A stretch of DNA of 64,000 nucleotides, taken from Thamnaconus septentrionalis. Lineage: Eukaryota > Chordata > Actinopteri > Tetraodontiformes > Monacanthidae. Below the pieces are notes generated by a model that was given only the letters and a program-made list of their open reading frames with translations, had not been told where the DNA came from and made no database searches. The stretch lies in contig CM020515.1 of the NCBI GenBank assembly GCA_009823395.1, positions 6,339,489-6,403,488 on the forward strand, in the 5' to 3' direction. This document shows, piece by piece, positions 1 through 10,417 of the stretch (positions within the stretch are counted from its first letter, which is position 1; each line of letters begins with the position of its first letter). The position numbers were made by a program, and so were the translations under genes.

Positions 1-1476
1 TGTTATATAACTCAAACGGTAACAAAATCAATCAAAAAAGGAGAAACACTTGAATAGTTGTAGGGGAAAACAAATACATATCATACGGTGAATCGATGAT
101 CTGATGATCAATGTTAAAAATATCTTAAAGCTAATTTTATTAACTTAATGGATTCACTGTTGGTTACAGTTAAATAATAATTAATAATTAATGTTTAAAT
201 ACTAAAACGTCATATAAATCCAACACAAAAAAAGCAAAAAGCCAAACTCAATTACTGGGATATTTATTAGATTTTAGAGAGGAAAATTACTGAAACAGAA
301 TATAAAATAGAGCAATCTGATTAACATATGCAAACCAACAACCCCTCAAAAAAACCTCTTCTCTTCTCTCTCTCTCTCTCTCTCTCTCCACCACACCTGA
401 GTGCAAACATTATCCAGGTGATGGGTGCTGACTGATCATCTACAATGAGGAAGGGGCCAATCACACGACCAGCTGGCACCTCGATCAGTAATAAATGTGT
501 TACGCTCAGATGTTTCAACGGCAGGCAAAAAAAAAAAAAAAAGAAAAAAGAAAAAATCCAGCGAGTCTGTTCCTGTAACACGATGGTCCTGTAACCTCAC
601 ACTGGTGTAACGACACACAGAGCAGAGTTTCTGCTTTCAGCCCCGGCTTTGCATGCATGAATACAATAGAAGCTGGGAGCAGAGCACAGGGTCACTCGAG
701 CAGCTTCGGCCCGTCACTGGGGGCTGAAATATTGCACGTATACAAGTTTTGTTAGTTAAGATTTCTAACCGATCCTCTCCCACCTCCCTTCCAACTCGAT
801 TTGTCTTTGTAAACATTTGCCTTTGTAATTTTGGGCATCGGTCAGTGAGTGAAAGATGCCTACAAAGCGATGCAGTCTGACTAGAGTGGCACTAGTCGAG
901 CTGGTTGTAACTGAACTGAACCTTCCGGTCATGACGTGAGGATCGGGCTATTTGTTTTCTACTGGAGAAAATAAGCAATGTACCATTAGTGAAACTGCAA
1001 AGATGACGTCTAATATCGATAACAAGAGAAACTGGAAGTGAAACGCTGCTGCCAAGTGTTTTGGTACTTGATCTGTCCTGGAAAATACATTCTCGAAGCT
1101 GCCTCTTCCCCCCCCTCCCTCCTCCTCACCTACCAACAAGGAGCGTTTTTGGTGTCCGCGTGTCTACATGGGGCCTCTAGGTGGAACGTCATTAAGTTCC
1201 CTCAACGATTGATTCTAAGAAAACATAGTTGCACACAGTCAATTTGGATCAAAGCAAAGCAAAGAACGCGGCTCTTGGAAGCAATTCCAGCATCATCACC
1301 CCCCCCCCCCCGTTGCGCTTTCTCTGGTGGATCATCGGTGGCATCTTTTAGCCCTTCACTACTTGCGTTTTTGCTTTTCTGTGTCCGACAGACGAGTTAG
1401 TATCCCTTCGGTGTTAGTCCTCGGATTGGATTAGATTTTAAGGGACAGAGGAAGAGAGTGAGGAGTGTCGCAGGCT
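1..1476 (-). other. wbp2nl 3' UTR and downstream flank
   Basis: No coding potential recognised. On the minus strand an AATAAA lies at 263-268 and another at 136-141, so the 3' UTR may be about 1.2 kb. There is a (CT)n tract at about 361-388 and homopolymer A/C runs. Nothing else is supported. Confidence 0.4.
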
Positions 1477-4400
1477 TCAGTTTTGTTTCTTCTCAGGGGT
1501 GTTGGAGTTCGGTGCGTAGGGTGGAGGCCGCTCCTGCATGGGAATAGAAAGAATGGGAATGCAAAGCTTGTACGAGCCAATCCAATCTTGCAATGTCAAC
1601 TCAACTGTGTGTTAAAAAAAAAAAAAAAAAAGAGAGAAAAAAAACAACTAGACACTGGAAAAACTTGTCAAAGAAGGAATTTGTCTCTGCTAAAAAAGAT
1701 GCTAAAAGAGCAAGGACGCATTGGTGATTATGTATGATTACAAGACCCTCAAACAATTGTGCTAAATTTAAATGGTCACATATTGTGCAAATCCAGTGTG
1801 TTTGTGTTTGTGAAATCCCCACAAATGACAAAAGTCCTTCCTGTACTTCTTCTGCTTTGCACCGATTATCAGAAATTGTGCGCCAGGAACCTCAGTTGAG
1901 AGAATCTGCACTTTGTGACATCACAAAGGGCACTGCTACACCCAGCTCAGTGACTCCTTAAGTCACTGAGCCTCTGCAAGCGGAGGGCTAATTCAACAAT
2001 TTCTGCAAACCTACAGAGGCGTTTATGTTTTTCATGTTGTCTTTTTGTCTATTGTTGTTGGCTTTAGGGGTGCAAAGGTCCATTGCAGTGCGATCCTGAA
2101 AATTGAGATTATATGGGACCTTCAAATATTCTCCCTAACCTCCATATTATGATAACAAATCTGACGTACGTTCAGCTGTTTTAGAATTAGAAACTCACAA
2201 TGTTACAGAAGTCAGGTTAGAAATGACAGTACAAATATACCAGATATACTACAGAGGTGGGGAAAAGTATCAGAACACATATATTGGATTATATATTTTC
2301 GCTAAAATGCTTATAAGACAAATTAGCGGTCTCCAAAGTCAATATGCTCTGTAAACCACAGGGCAGAGGCATCAAAAAAAAAAAAGATTGATGTTTGTTT
2401 TCATGCCATCAGGTGTCCAAATAATTTTGGCCACCACTGCATCCCATCCCTTTATTGTTTTTTGAGGGGGAATTTATTTGGCTTAGAAGACCGTAGAGGT
2501 CCTTACCATGGGCATGTAGATGTTGTGTGGATTGCTGGGATTGTAATACGCAGTGCCAGCTGCCTCAGCTGCCTTGGCGTTGCCTGTGGAAAAAAAAGAA
2601 GAAGAAAAAAGAAAAAGGCTGAAGTCAGACAGGAGTTGCTCGTTGAACATATTTAGGAACAGACGCTCCGGCTCCCGACGTTGTTGGCAGAAGTGATGCG
2701 AGGGAGTCAGTGTTAGTCATTTGAAGCACGACAACTGACAGCTCCGGGAATCCTCAAGACAAAAAAAAAAACCCAACCGCCGGACTGTGGGGCTGCACGG
2801 GGGAGGCACGTTACTCAAACTCGCCGTGACATTTTGACAGAGGACAAAACCCGGCGCAAGTGAGACAGTTTCCAACTGAAGTCCGTGACGTGTGAGAAAA
2901 TAAAACGTGAATGGACGGGGTTGAGGGTGGGGGGGTGGGGGGGATTGTTTATCCTCAGCGGTTTTGATGTGCAGCCGATGAGACGTCGGCACCCTTCCCT
3001 TCTTTTTTTGGTGGCGTGATTCAAAGTGATTCAGTGGGAGACCAGACGGATGTGATGTGACGGGTGCACTGACGCAGACGGACGGAGAGGGGGAAGAGGG
3101 GCGGAGGGAAAGTGAGGGAGGAACCGACCTGGAGGTGCTGGTGCCGCCGCCATCCCGTTCTGGGAGGGCGCCGCCCAGTTCTTGGGAGGCCCAGGATAGG
3201 GAGGAGGCGGGGCCATGTAATCAAATCCAGCTGGGTACATTCCTGGATGGCCGAAAGATCAAAACACAGACAAAAAAAAAAACTGTTGATTGAGAATTTA
3301 TGAAGAAAGTACTTTATAAAACAGTATTATATTTACTGATGCGCTACAGAAATGATTAGGTTTGGTCAGTTCCTTACCTGCAGCGGCCGCTGGATAAGGG
3401 TATCCCATGTTGCCAGGGGGAGGAGCGGGACCCGGGTAGAAGCCATTAGCCTGGGCAGGTGGTTGGTAGGTATAGCCGGGTGGAGCAGGCGGAGCCGGGC
3501 CATAGCCATTCATCACGCAAGGTGAGGGGTAGCCGTAGGCAGAGGCGCCATTCTGTGCAGGAGCAGCGCGAGAGGCTGCGGCAACATCACGGTTATAACA
3601 GCGATTGAGATGGAACTTCCCAAAAAATGTAAATGTAAAGTTCCCCTCATCTGAGAAAACATTCCTGGATCTTCAATGAAGGCACTGCTTGTGGAAGTGA
3701 TGCAAGATTTTGCATGAACTCACCATTTGAAGCAAGTTTGAAGAGATGCTGCCCCAGCTCGATGGCGCCACCGTGAAGAAACGACATCTTGAATTGAGCC
3801 TGACCCTCCCAGCCGCCTGACAAGATACAGGAAATGAGGCCATTTGTAACAGAAAAAAAAAACTTGGATGTTCATTGTACGTTTCAGGAGAAGAACTTCT
3901 GACCAAAATTGCCCAACTAAGCTGTGGCACGATTCATTCATTCATCTTCTATACCCGCTTATTCCTGTTCAGGGTCACGGGGGTCTGCTGGAGCCTATCC
4001 CAGCTGTCTTAGGGCGAAGGCAGGGTACACCCTGGACAAGTCGCCAGTTCATCGCAGGGCCACATAGAGACAGACAACCATTCACACTCACATGCACACC
4101 TACGGACAATTTAGTATGTTCAATTGACCTCACATGCATGTTTTTGGACTGTGGGAGGAAGCCGGAGAACCCGGAGAGAACCCACGCAGACACGGGGAGA
4201 ACATGCAAACTCCACACAGAAAGGTCCCAGGCCTGGGCCCCGGAATCCAACCCATGACCTTCTTGCTGTGAGGCGGCAGCGCTAACCACTGCGGCTGTGG
4301 CACGATCTTTTACAAAATTAAATATACATCGGTTCTCTGTAGCCAATCAACATTGCGTTGCTGATGACGCTTGGTATTGTTGGGTTAGCGTTTACAATGA

Positions 4401-5504
4401 AACGCTTCATCAACTGAGGGGTATCGCAATCCTATGACCATGTCTGTGGCTGGGTTGTCCGTGTTTTTTCCACAACCGTGGTGCTTCTGCTTGACACATA
4501 AAGAATACTAATGTACATCATCCATGGCAAACAAGTAGTACTGAAACAATAAAAGAGTCACTCACCACCGGCCTCAGCTGACACGGTCCCTTTAATGTAG
4601 TTGGCTCCAAAAACAGGCTGCTCAATGCTGCAGCCTTTCATCAGATAATATGGGAACATAGCTGAGCCCAGGCAGTCCTTGGTGTTACTGGACACAAACA
4701 ACAACTGTAGCAGAGAATGAGATTCAGGGGGGGGAAAGGGTGCGTGAAGAGTGTTACAACAGAATGTACAAAAGTGACATAGCAGGTTTCAACAAACTAT
4801 AGCAACCAGAAAGTTTTTACTTCATAAAATGTGAAAGTAATTCTGGCCTTTACCCTGTAAGGTGTGAGGTAAACTGTGCCCTTCTTGGTCCCTTTCAGCA
4901 AGTCCGTCTTGCTGGTGACGTCACTAAATGCCAGCTCCACGTTCTTACATTCCCTTAAAACACTGATTAAAAAAAAATAAAAAGTTATTATACATGTTAA
5001 TATGAACGCATTTATATAAATGTTCAATTACCAACACGTGTATATGTGTAGTCACCAAAGGACATGACATGCGTGTTAAGTTTTTACAACATGACAACAT
5101 ACTGCCCCAAAACTCTCAGCTACTTCCTGTTTTGACAAGACGGCTAACGGAACTAGCTAGTCATTCTGCTAACGTAAACCGCTCAAACAACGGGCGTTAC
5201 AAAATAGCCGACACTAAAGGCAATATTTCTGTTGACGAGAGTAAAATTTTTGACTGTAAACCAGCAACGAAAAACGCAACATACGCAGGCTGTGCTAATG
5301 ATAATCAGGTCAGCTAGCCGTTAGCAGCTGGCTAGCATTATCTTGACTACGCACTGGGTAGTAGAAGGTAAACAATGAAAGAGGAGAGGCAAAAGCTGGC
5401 TAATTACTTGACATTTTTTACAGATTGTCGGTAAAATAAACTCACCTTTCTCCGTTAGTAATCAAAACACCTCCGTTGTGCGAATGATTCCTATTTAGAG
5501 CCAT
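1477..5504 (-). CDS. wbp2nl: WBP2 N-terminal-like / WBP2-family adaptor (PPxY, GRAM domain), 8 coding exons
   Basis: Coding exons, 5' to 3': 5446-5504, 4854-4962, 4566-4704, 3724-3816, 3378-3575, 3129-3242, 2507-2583, 1477-1533. All phases close, giving 281 aa. The start [12 protein letters not shown], the [14 protein letters not shown] strand and [12 protein letters not shown] are hallmarks of the WBP2 PH-GRAM domain (about residues 1-125). The C-terminal half is Pro/Gly/Tyr-rich with three PPxY-type motifs (PPGY, PPPY in exon 6, PPPY in the last exon), which in this family bind WW domains such as YAP/NEDD4. It ends [18 protein letters not shown]. The N-terminus ([16 protein letters not shown]) is closer to what I recall of WBP2NL, and the linkage to 22q13 genes agrees, but WBP2 itself cannot be excluded. 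The exon 6 donor is GTCGGT, a weak match. Intron 3 holds a SINE. Known roles are transcriptional co-activation (WBP2) and sperm-borne oocyte activation (WBP2NL); which applies here is inference. Confidence 0.88.
2252..2439. mobile_element. mariner-like MITE in wbp2nl intron 7
   Basis: The left end (CAGAGGTGGGGAAAAGTATC) and the reverse complement of the right end (CAGTGGTGGCCAAAATTATT) are imperfect terminal inverted repeats. A TA dinucleotide precedes the left end. It has no coding capacity, and the family assignment rests on the TIR style only. Confidence 0.5.
3934..4306 (-). mobile_element. Fish SINE-like dispersed repeat with 13-bp target-site duplication
   Basis: The 13-bp word gctgtggcacgat occurs at 3921-3933 and again at 4294-4306, flanking the element exactly as a target-site duplication. 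On the minus strand the body reads from a gene-like promoter end ('CCGCCTCACAGCAAGAAGG') through 'CATGTTCTCCCCGTGTCTGC' to a simple-sequence tail of GAATGAAT type. Related copies lie at 12206-12540 (+), about 21545-21855 (-) and about 22050-22187 (-, truncated). Confidence 0.75.
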
Positions 5505-6344
5505 GTTTTGCGAAACGTTTTCAAGCCCTCCTGTTGCCTGCGTTAAAATTCTGTCGGTCTGACGAGAGGGAGCCCTGAACACGTCATCGAGTAGCGTCAC
5601 AGCATCATGTGATAACTTCTGATTTGCCTTGTGACAGACGGTCAACTAATTCAATTCACCGGGAGCTGCCACAGCCATCACTGTCAGAATGCATCCGTGG
5701 TCATTGCTGAAGGGCCTTTTAATCTCAGAATGTTGCCATCCCGTTCCTTCAATCAGCGTATCAGATGATTATGTCACCGAGACGTTGTGTCATCAATGGC
5801 GAGAACTGAAGCCGTGTATTGATGATAGCAATGTTTTGTCCTGCTGACCAATTCTCTCTCTCTATATATATATATATTCCTTGCGTAATGGCGATGGGTA
5901 CAAGTGTCGCCACGGGGAAACCGGGAGGTGATGTTCGAAAGACCTTTAAGTTACGCAATGATTTAATTCCGCAGCACCCCGAGGAGGAGCGAAGGCTGAG
6001 CCACGGAAGCGCGATATGTATTATTTAAACATCGACCTTTGGCTAATTAGTCGTCGTGAAACCCCAGTGTGTTCCACTGTTTTTGTTAATCATTATGAGG
6101 GGGCCGTCTCTGAAATATGATATCCAATCCGATTTATATTTGAAAAAAAAAAAAAAAAAGTTTCTAAAGTGCACAAAAGACAACAAGGCCATGCTCGCGC
6201 TCGGCACCTCGCTGCAGGCTGCAACTTAATTAGCGCTAATTAACAGAAGTCACGTGACCGCTGCCTGCTTCAAAGAAAGCGCCCTGTCGACTCTCCAAGG
6301 TTTAAATCGCATGAGCTAAAAAACGCGTGGTATCCATTGGCGAG
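5505..6344. promoter_or_regulatory. Divergent intergenic region between wbp2nl and the ZP gene
   Basis: An 840-bp head-to-head interval with no coding signal. It contains a short (CT)(TA) microsatellite at about 5858-5877, a poly-A run at about 6143-6159, a perfect CACGTG E-box at 6251-6256 (about 90 bp before the ZP start) and an A/T-rich TTTAAAT element at about 6301. Promoter function for both genes is inferred from position. Confidence 0.5.
6251..6256 (+). promoter_or_regulatory. E-box CACGTG upstream of the ZP gene
   Basis: Perfect palindromic E-box about 90 bp upstream of the ZP start codon. Oocyte ZP genes in vertebrates are driven by FIGLA through promoter E-boxes, so this is a candidate site; USF-type factors could bind the same sequence. 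Confidence 0.4.
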
Positions 6345-9300
6345 ATGAATTGTCTTTGCGCCAGACTCTTTTTGATCACCCTCGTTTGTGCCTTCATGGA
6401 GCAGCACTGTTGCTCTTCCTTGGAGGTCCAGGTGAAGGGAGCCTTTGAGCGGCTCGTCCTGCCGACAGTCACCTGCTACGACCACAGGATCAAGGCTGTT
6501 TTCGGACCAATGGTTCAAAGTAATATACAGGGTCAAGGTAAAAGAAAAAATATCTATATCTATATAGATATATATAGATATATACATGTATAAAATTTGA
6601 AAAAGTCACAGCTGAGGTCAAAACGTCAGGCAATCACCTCATCAAAGTAAAGAAACTGTATTGTTTGATGTTTTAAACAGTTGAACGGTACCCACCCCAA
6701 TATTATGTCCGTTTACAGTTTTGTTTTTGGTTTTTGTCACCCCCCCAGACATCACAGGGGCCAAAATCAATGTGCTTGACCCCGAAGATTCCTGTGGAGT
6801 GAGTCTGACCAGGGAGAAAAACCAAAGCCTCTCATTCATCAGCAGATATGACAGCTGCTATGCTCAGATTGAGGTAAATAAAAGGATGGAGTGTATGCCG
6901 TGTACAGTGCTGAACTCTTTCAAAGGATGTTGTCGCTCCCAACGACCAGTATATACAATGCTCAGACCTCTTAATTGAACCATGTTTATGATGGAAACTA
7001 GGCATACATTTTAGTGACTTGCAGCACTTCTTCACGGTGGTGACGCCACATCCGAGATGGTTCCCTATTATAGCATAGACTTGTTTGACGTAAATGTAAA
7101 TTTCATGCACCCCTGTAAAACCCTCAGGACGGCAAGGTAGCGATCCCGCTTCAGGTGCAGCTGAGAGGCGACCCTCGCTGGTTCAAGGTAAAGATCAGCT
7201 GCCCTCTGCCAGAGAGACACAGCCACAGGATTCAACTCATTCTAACTTGTGAGTGTTTGGCAATTGACCATCAAGTTGTTTTATGTTTCATTTGTTTCGT
7301 TTCCTTCTCGTAGCTCAGATCAGAGCTCGTACTCCTTGCTCAAAACTTGAGACAAAATTGCAAAGTGTTCCGTTTTTGGTTCATATGAGCAGTTGTTTTT
7401 TCACCAGTTTGTGACACTAAAACTGTAACTCCTCCCAGCGTTACCTGGAAACTGTGATCTAGGGCAAACCCAGCGAGTGCCGTGCGCCACTCGGGGCCTT
7501 TCGAAAGAGGCCTGCCTCCAATATGAATGCTGCTACGATTCTCACGACTTCACCTGCTACAACAGACTTGATGGTAAGGCGAAGATGATGAATTGACTGT
7601 GAAACTTGATCAATGATATTTTAAAGTATTTTGGCCTCTTCCTATAAATCTTCTTACTTTCTTTCCCCATACGTTTTCACACGCTGCCCAGCCTGCTCTC
7701 TGGATGGGCACTTTGTGTTTTCAGTGATGGCCTCAGATACAGACCCACCCATTGATCCCAGAAACCTCATAGTCAGGGACCACCCTCACTGTTCACCTGT
7801 CAAGGCCACCCAAGAAGCAGCTATCTTCAAGTTTGGTGTCATGGACTGTGGGACAAAGTCAAAGGTAAGCAGAACTCATTTATGACACTTCATTGAGGTG
7901 GAGTTTGAATGTATGTGAGAAACCCTTTTCATATGGAGTCCTATAAATCTTTTGGCTTTCAGGCTGATGGAGATGCGATGATCTATGAGGTGGATCTGGT
8001 GATGCGGAATAATAGCGCACCGAGAAATTCACAATTTCTGTGAGCTTTTCGCCCCCATGCAACTCAGTGAAGTGCAAAATGTAATTTACTGCTAACAAAA
8101 GGGTGTGGGTGTGTGTGTGTGTGTTTAGACTCCAGGTCCAGTGTCAATACAGTGCCTCAGACTTAAAGCGCGCGGCAGACTTGCAGTCCCTGAATGCAGT
8201 GACCAACCCACCGCCTGTGGTTGCACAGGGAGCCATCAGAGTGCTTATGAGAATAGCCAAAGGTAGATAAATTCTACTTCTGCTCCGTGTCGAGCCTCTG
8301 GCGATCATATTAATGATACATTCTGCTGCCTTAGACGCATCCTTTACATCGTTCTTCCCCGAGGACCAGCTTCCACTGACCTTGCCCCTGCATAAAGCCG
8401 CATACGTGGAGATTTCCATCGCCCAGCCGCCCCCGGATCCCACGCTGTCCTTGCGCGTACAGGACTGTTTTGCATACCCGGAATCTCGACATTCTGTGTG
8501 GATGCTTCTTTACGATGGGTAAGGGGGGGAAAAAAAAAAAAAAGGCAGGCAAGGCAACTGAGAAGAACCCTGTTGCACGGCTCATTTCACCAATGTTTTT
8601 TTCTGATAATATTGCAAACTCCCCCAAAATGCAAAAAGTCCATATTTTATTTCTTCTAGTTGCCCCACTTTTTAAGGACTAATTTACATAATAGGCAATG
8701 AGTATAATAGGCAATCTTTAAAGTAAGTTGTTGAAACTATTAAGTGACTGAAGGCGGTTGGTTGTTTGTGTCTCGACATGGACAGATGTCCCAACCCTTT
8801 GGATAACATGAGGAGCTCTGTCCCGGTGGACAAGCAAGGGCTGACCACCTCCCACTCCCAAGTCAGGAGGTTTGACGTCAAGACCTTCGCATTTGTGGAC
8901 CCACAAACGGGACTGCCCAGCACAGAGGAGGTACCCCCCCATCCCCACCCCCCCAGCACGCCTCAGACACACGACTGCTATTTACCAAATGCATGTGCAT
9001 CATCTGTCTTGAAGATTTATTTCTACTGCTGGGTGGAAATCTGCACCAAGGACGCCGACTGCACTCAGCAGTGCTCCATGATTTGTGAGTGCATTTGTTT
9101 CCGCCTTCGCCACTGCTGTGCATGTGCGTAGCGTTCAGACCTGTGCTTCTCCTCCACCAGCGTCTGAAGGCGAGCAACAGAGGCATAGAAGAGCGGCAAG
9201 GTCTGAATTGGAAAAGGTCCAACTTGTGTCAGTAGGACCACTGCTGATGAGACAGAATGGCACTCCAGTGGAGGAAACTCTGTGTGTCAAACAGAAGAGA

Positions 9301-9536
9301 AGTGAGCGCCGTTCGGTGGTAAAGAGCCTTTCCATGAAAAAAATAACAAACGGTGGAATATTTGATTGTCGTGTCTCTGTTCCTCAGTGTTTCAGGTGGC
9401 AGTGTACATGCTCTCTGTTATGGGAGCCACACTGCTATTGATCCTGATCTTCACCGCATGGATGAGCTTCAGGAAGCAGAAGTCAAAACCAAAGCAGGAA
9501 AGCGATGCACTGGATGGCAGTGACCAATCTCAATAA
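6345..9536 (+). CDS. Egg-envelope ZP-domain protein with trefoil domain (ZP1/ZP4 type), 12 exons
   Basis: Exons: 6345-6537, 6749-6873, 7128-7248, 7439-7573, 7692-7864, 7963-8039, 8129-8262, 8335-8518, 8786-8930, 9015-9084, 9161-9301, 9388-9536. This gives 548 aa. The signal peptide starts at MNCLCARLFLITLVCAF; the GTG 18 nt upstream was not used. A ZP-N-like region (about 30-145) is followed by a six-cysteine trefoil domain (about 147-190, CDLGQTQRVPC...CLQYECCYD), then a ZP domain (about 193-452) with C5-C6 and the extra CWVEIC/DADC/QQC cysteines of the ZP1/2/4 class. Next come a basic furin-type site (RHRRAAR, about 460-466) and a transmembrane segment (about 500-527) with a short basic tail. 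Trefoil plus ZP is the ZP1/ZP4 (ZPB) architecture. Secretion, cleavage and assembly into the chorion are inferred from the family. The orthologue (zp1, zp4 or a fish paralogue) is not decidable here. Confidence 0.9.
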
Positions 9537-9537
9537 A
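9532..9537 (+). terminator. Poly(A) signal overlapping the ZP stop codon
   Basis: AATAAA whose internal TAA (9534-9536) is the in-frame stop, so the 3' UTR must be only a few tens of bases long. Confidence 0.75.
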
Positions 9538-9599
9538 GTTCACCTTCATTGTGAAGCATTAGAGTTGTTTTTCTGCTTTGTTGCTGCCCCTAGATCTAC

Positions 9600-9880
9600 C
9601 ACTAACCAGCTCAGTGGTCTAGTGCTAGAGTGTCCGCCCTGAGACTGGTAGGTTGTGGGTTCGAGCCCCGGCCAAGTCATACCAAAGACTGTAAAAATGG
9701 TACCCATTGCCTCCCTGCTTGGCACTCAGTATTCGGGGTTGGAATTGGGGGTTTAGATCACCCAATGATTCCTGGGCTCGACACTGCTGCTGCCCACCGC
9801 TCCTTCACGGGATGGGTCAAATGCGGAGGACAAATTTCGCATCCTTCGGGATGTGACAATCACTGGGACTTTAACTTAAG
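9600..9880 (+). mobile_element. tRNA-derived SINE
   Basis: The head contains a pol III A-box-like TGGTCTAGTGCTAG and a B-box GGTTCGAGCCC about 35 bp later. A tRNA-unrelated body (ATGGGTCAAATGCGGAGGAC) and an A/T-rich ACTTTAACTT tail follow. It lies just 3' of the ZP gene. The pol III boxes are SINE-borne; this is not a functional tRNA gene. Confidence 0.7.
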
Positions 9881-10023
9881 TGTGAAGCTTGGACCCTCCA
9901 GAGATTTGTGATGCCATTTGTGACCATGACCACTAAACAGCCCGAACCTAAAGCACTGGTTCATAGTTGGCAAGCATTTCTGTTATTCAGCAACATTTGC
10001 ATCATGTACTGCGTCACATATTG

Positions 10024-10250
10024 GGGGCGACTGTGGCTAAGGAAGTAGAGCGGGTTGTCCATTGACCGAAAGGTTGGCAGTTCAAATCCTAGTCCTTTGT
10101 TGTGTCCTTGGGCAAGACACTTAACCCTAAATTGCTCCCAATGGGGCTGGCAGCGCCTTGCATGGCAGCAACCACCTATTGGTGTTTGAATGGGTGAATG
10201 AGTACCGTGAAGGTGCTGAAAAGCACTATATGAGTGCAGTCCATTAACCA
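10024..10250 (+). mobile_element. Second tRNA-derived SINE, different family
   Basis: Head GGGGGCGACTGTGGCTAAGG, degenerate B-box GGCAGTTCAAATCC, the body CTTGGGCAAGACACTTAACC typical of abundant percomorph SINEs, and the 3' end AAAAGCACTATATGAGTGC. It separates the convergent ZP and RRP7A genes. Confidence 0.7.
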
Positions 10251-10356
10251 GATCACTTCACTAGATGCATTCTTCAACCAACACTGATTTTCCCAAAATT
10301 GAGAGGTTGTACAACTCCTTGAAAATATATACCACACAGAAATGCAAGTCAATAGT

Positions 10357-10362
10357 TTTATT
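10357..10362 (-). terminator. RRP7A poly(A) signal
   Basis: AATAAA on the minus strand about 55 nt after the RRP7A stop, implying a very short 3' UTR. Confidence 0.55.
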
Positions 10363-10417
10363 AGCTGATATTACAATGCATACAAAACAAAGAAAAGAAA
10401 AATACGTAGTTGTCAGT

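Noticed and set aside
5819..6028. Small ORF MMIAMFCPADQFSLSIYIYI...
   Set aside because: Crosses a TA microsatellite in the divergent promoter region, no homology recognised.
9606..9680. Possible tRNA gene
   Set aside because: A/B boxes present but no cloverleaf, and SINE body and tail follow; a tRNA-derived SINE.
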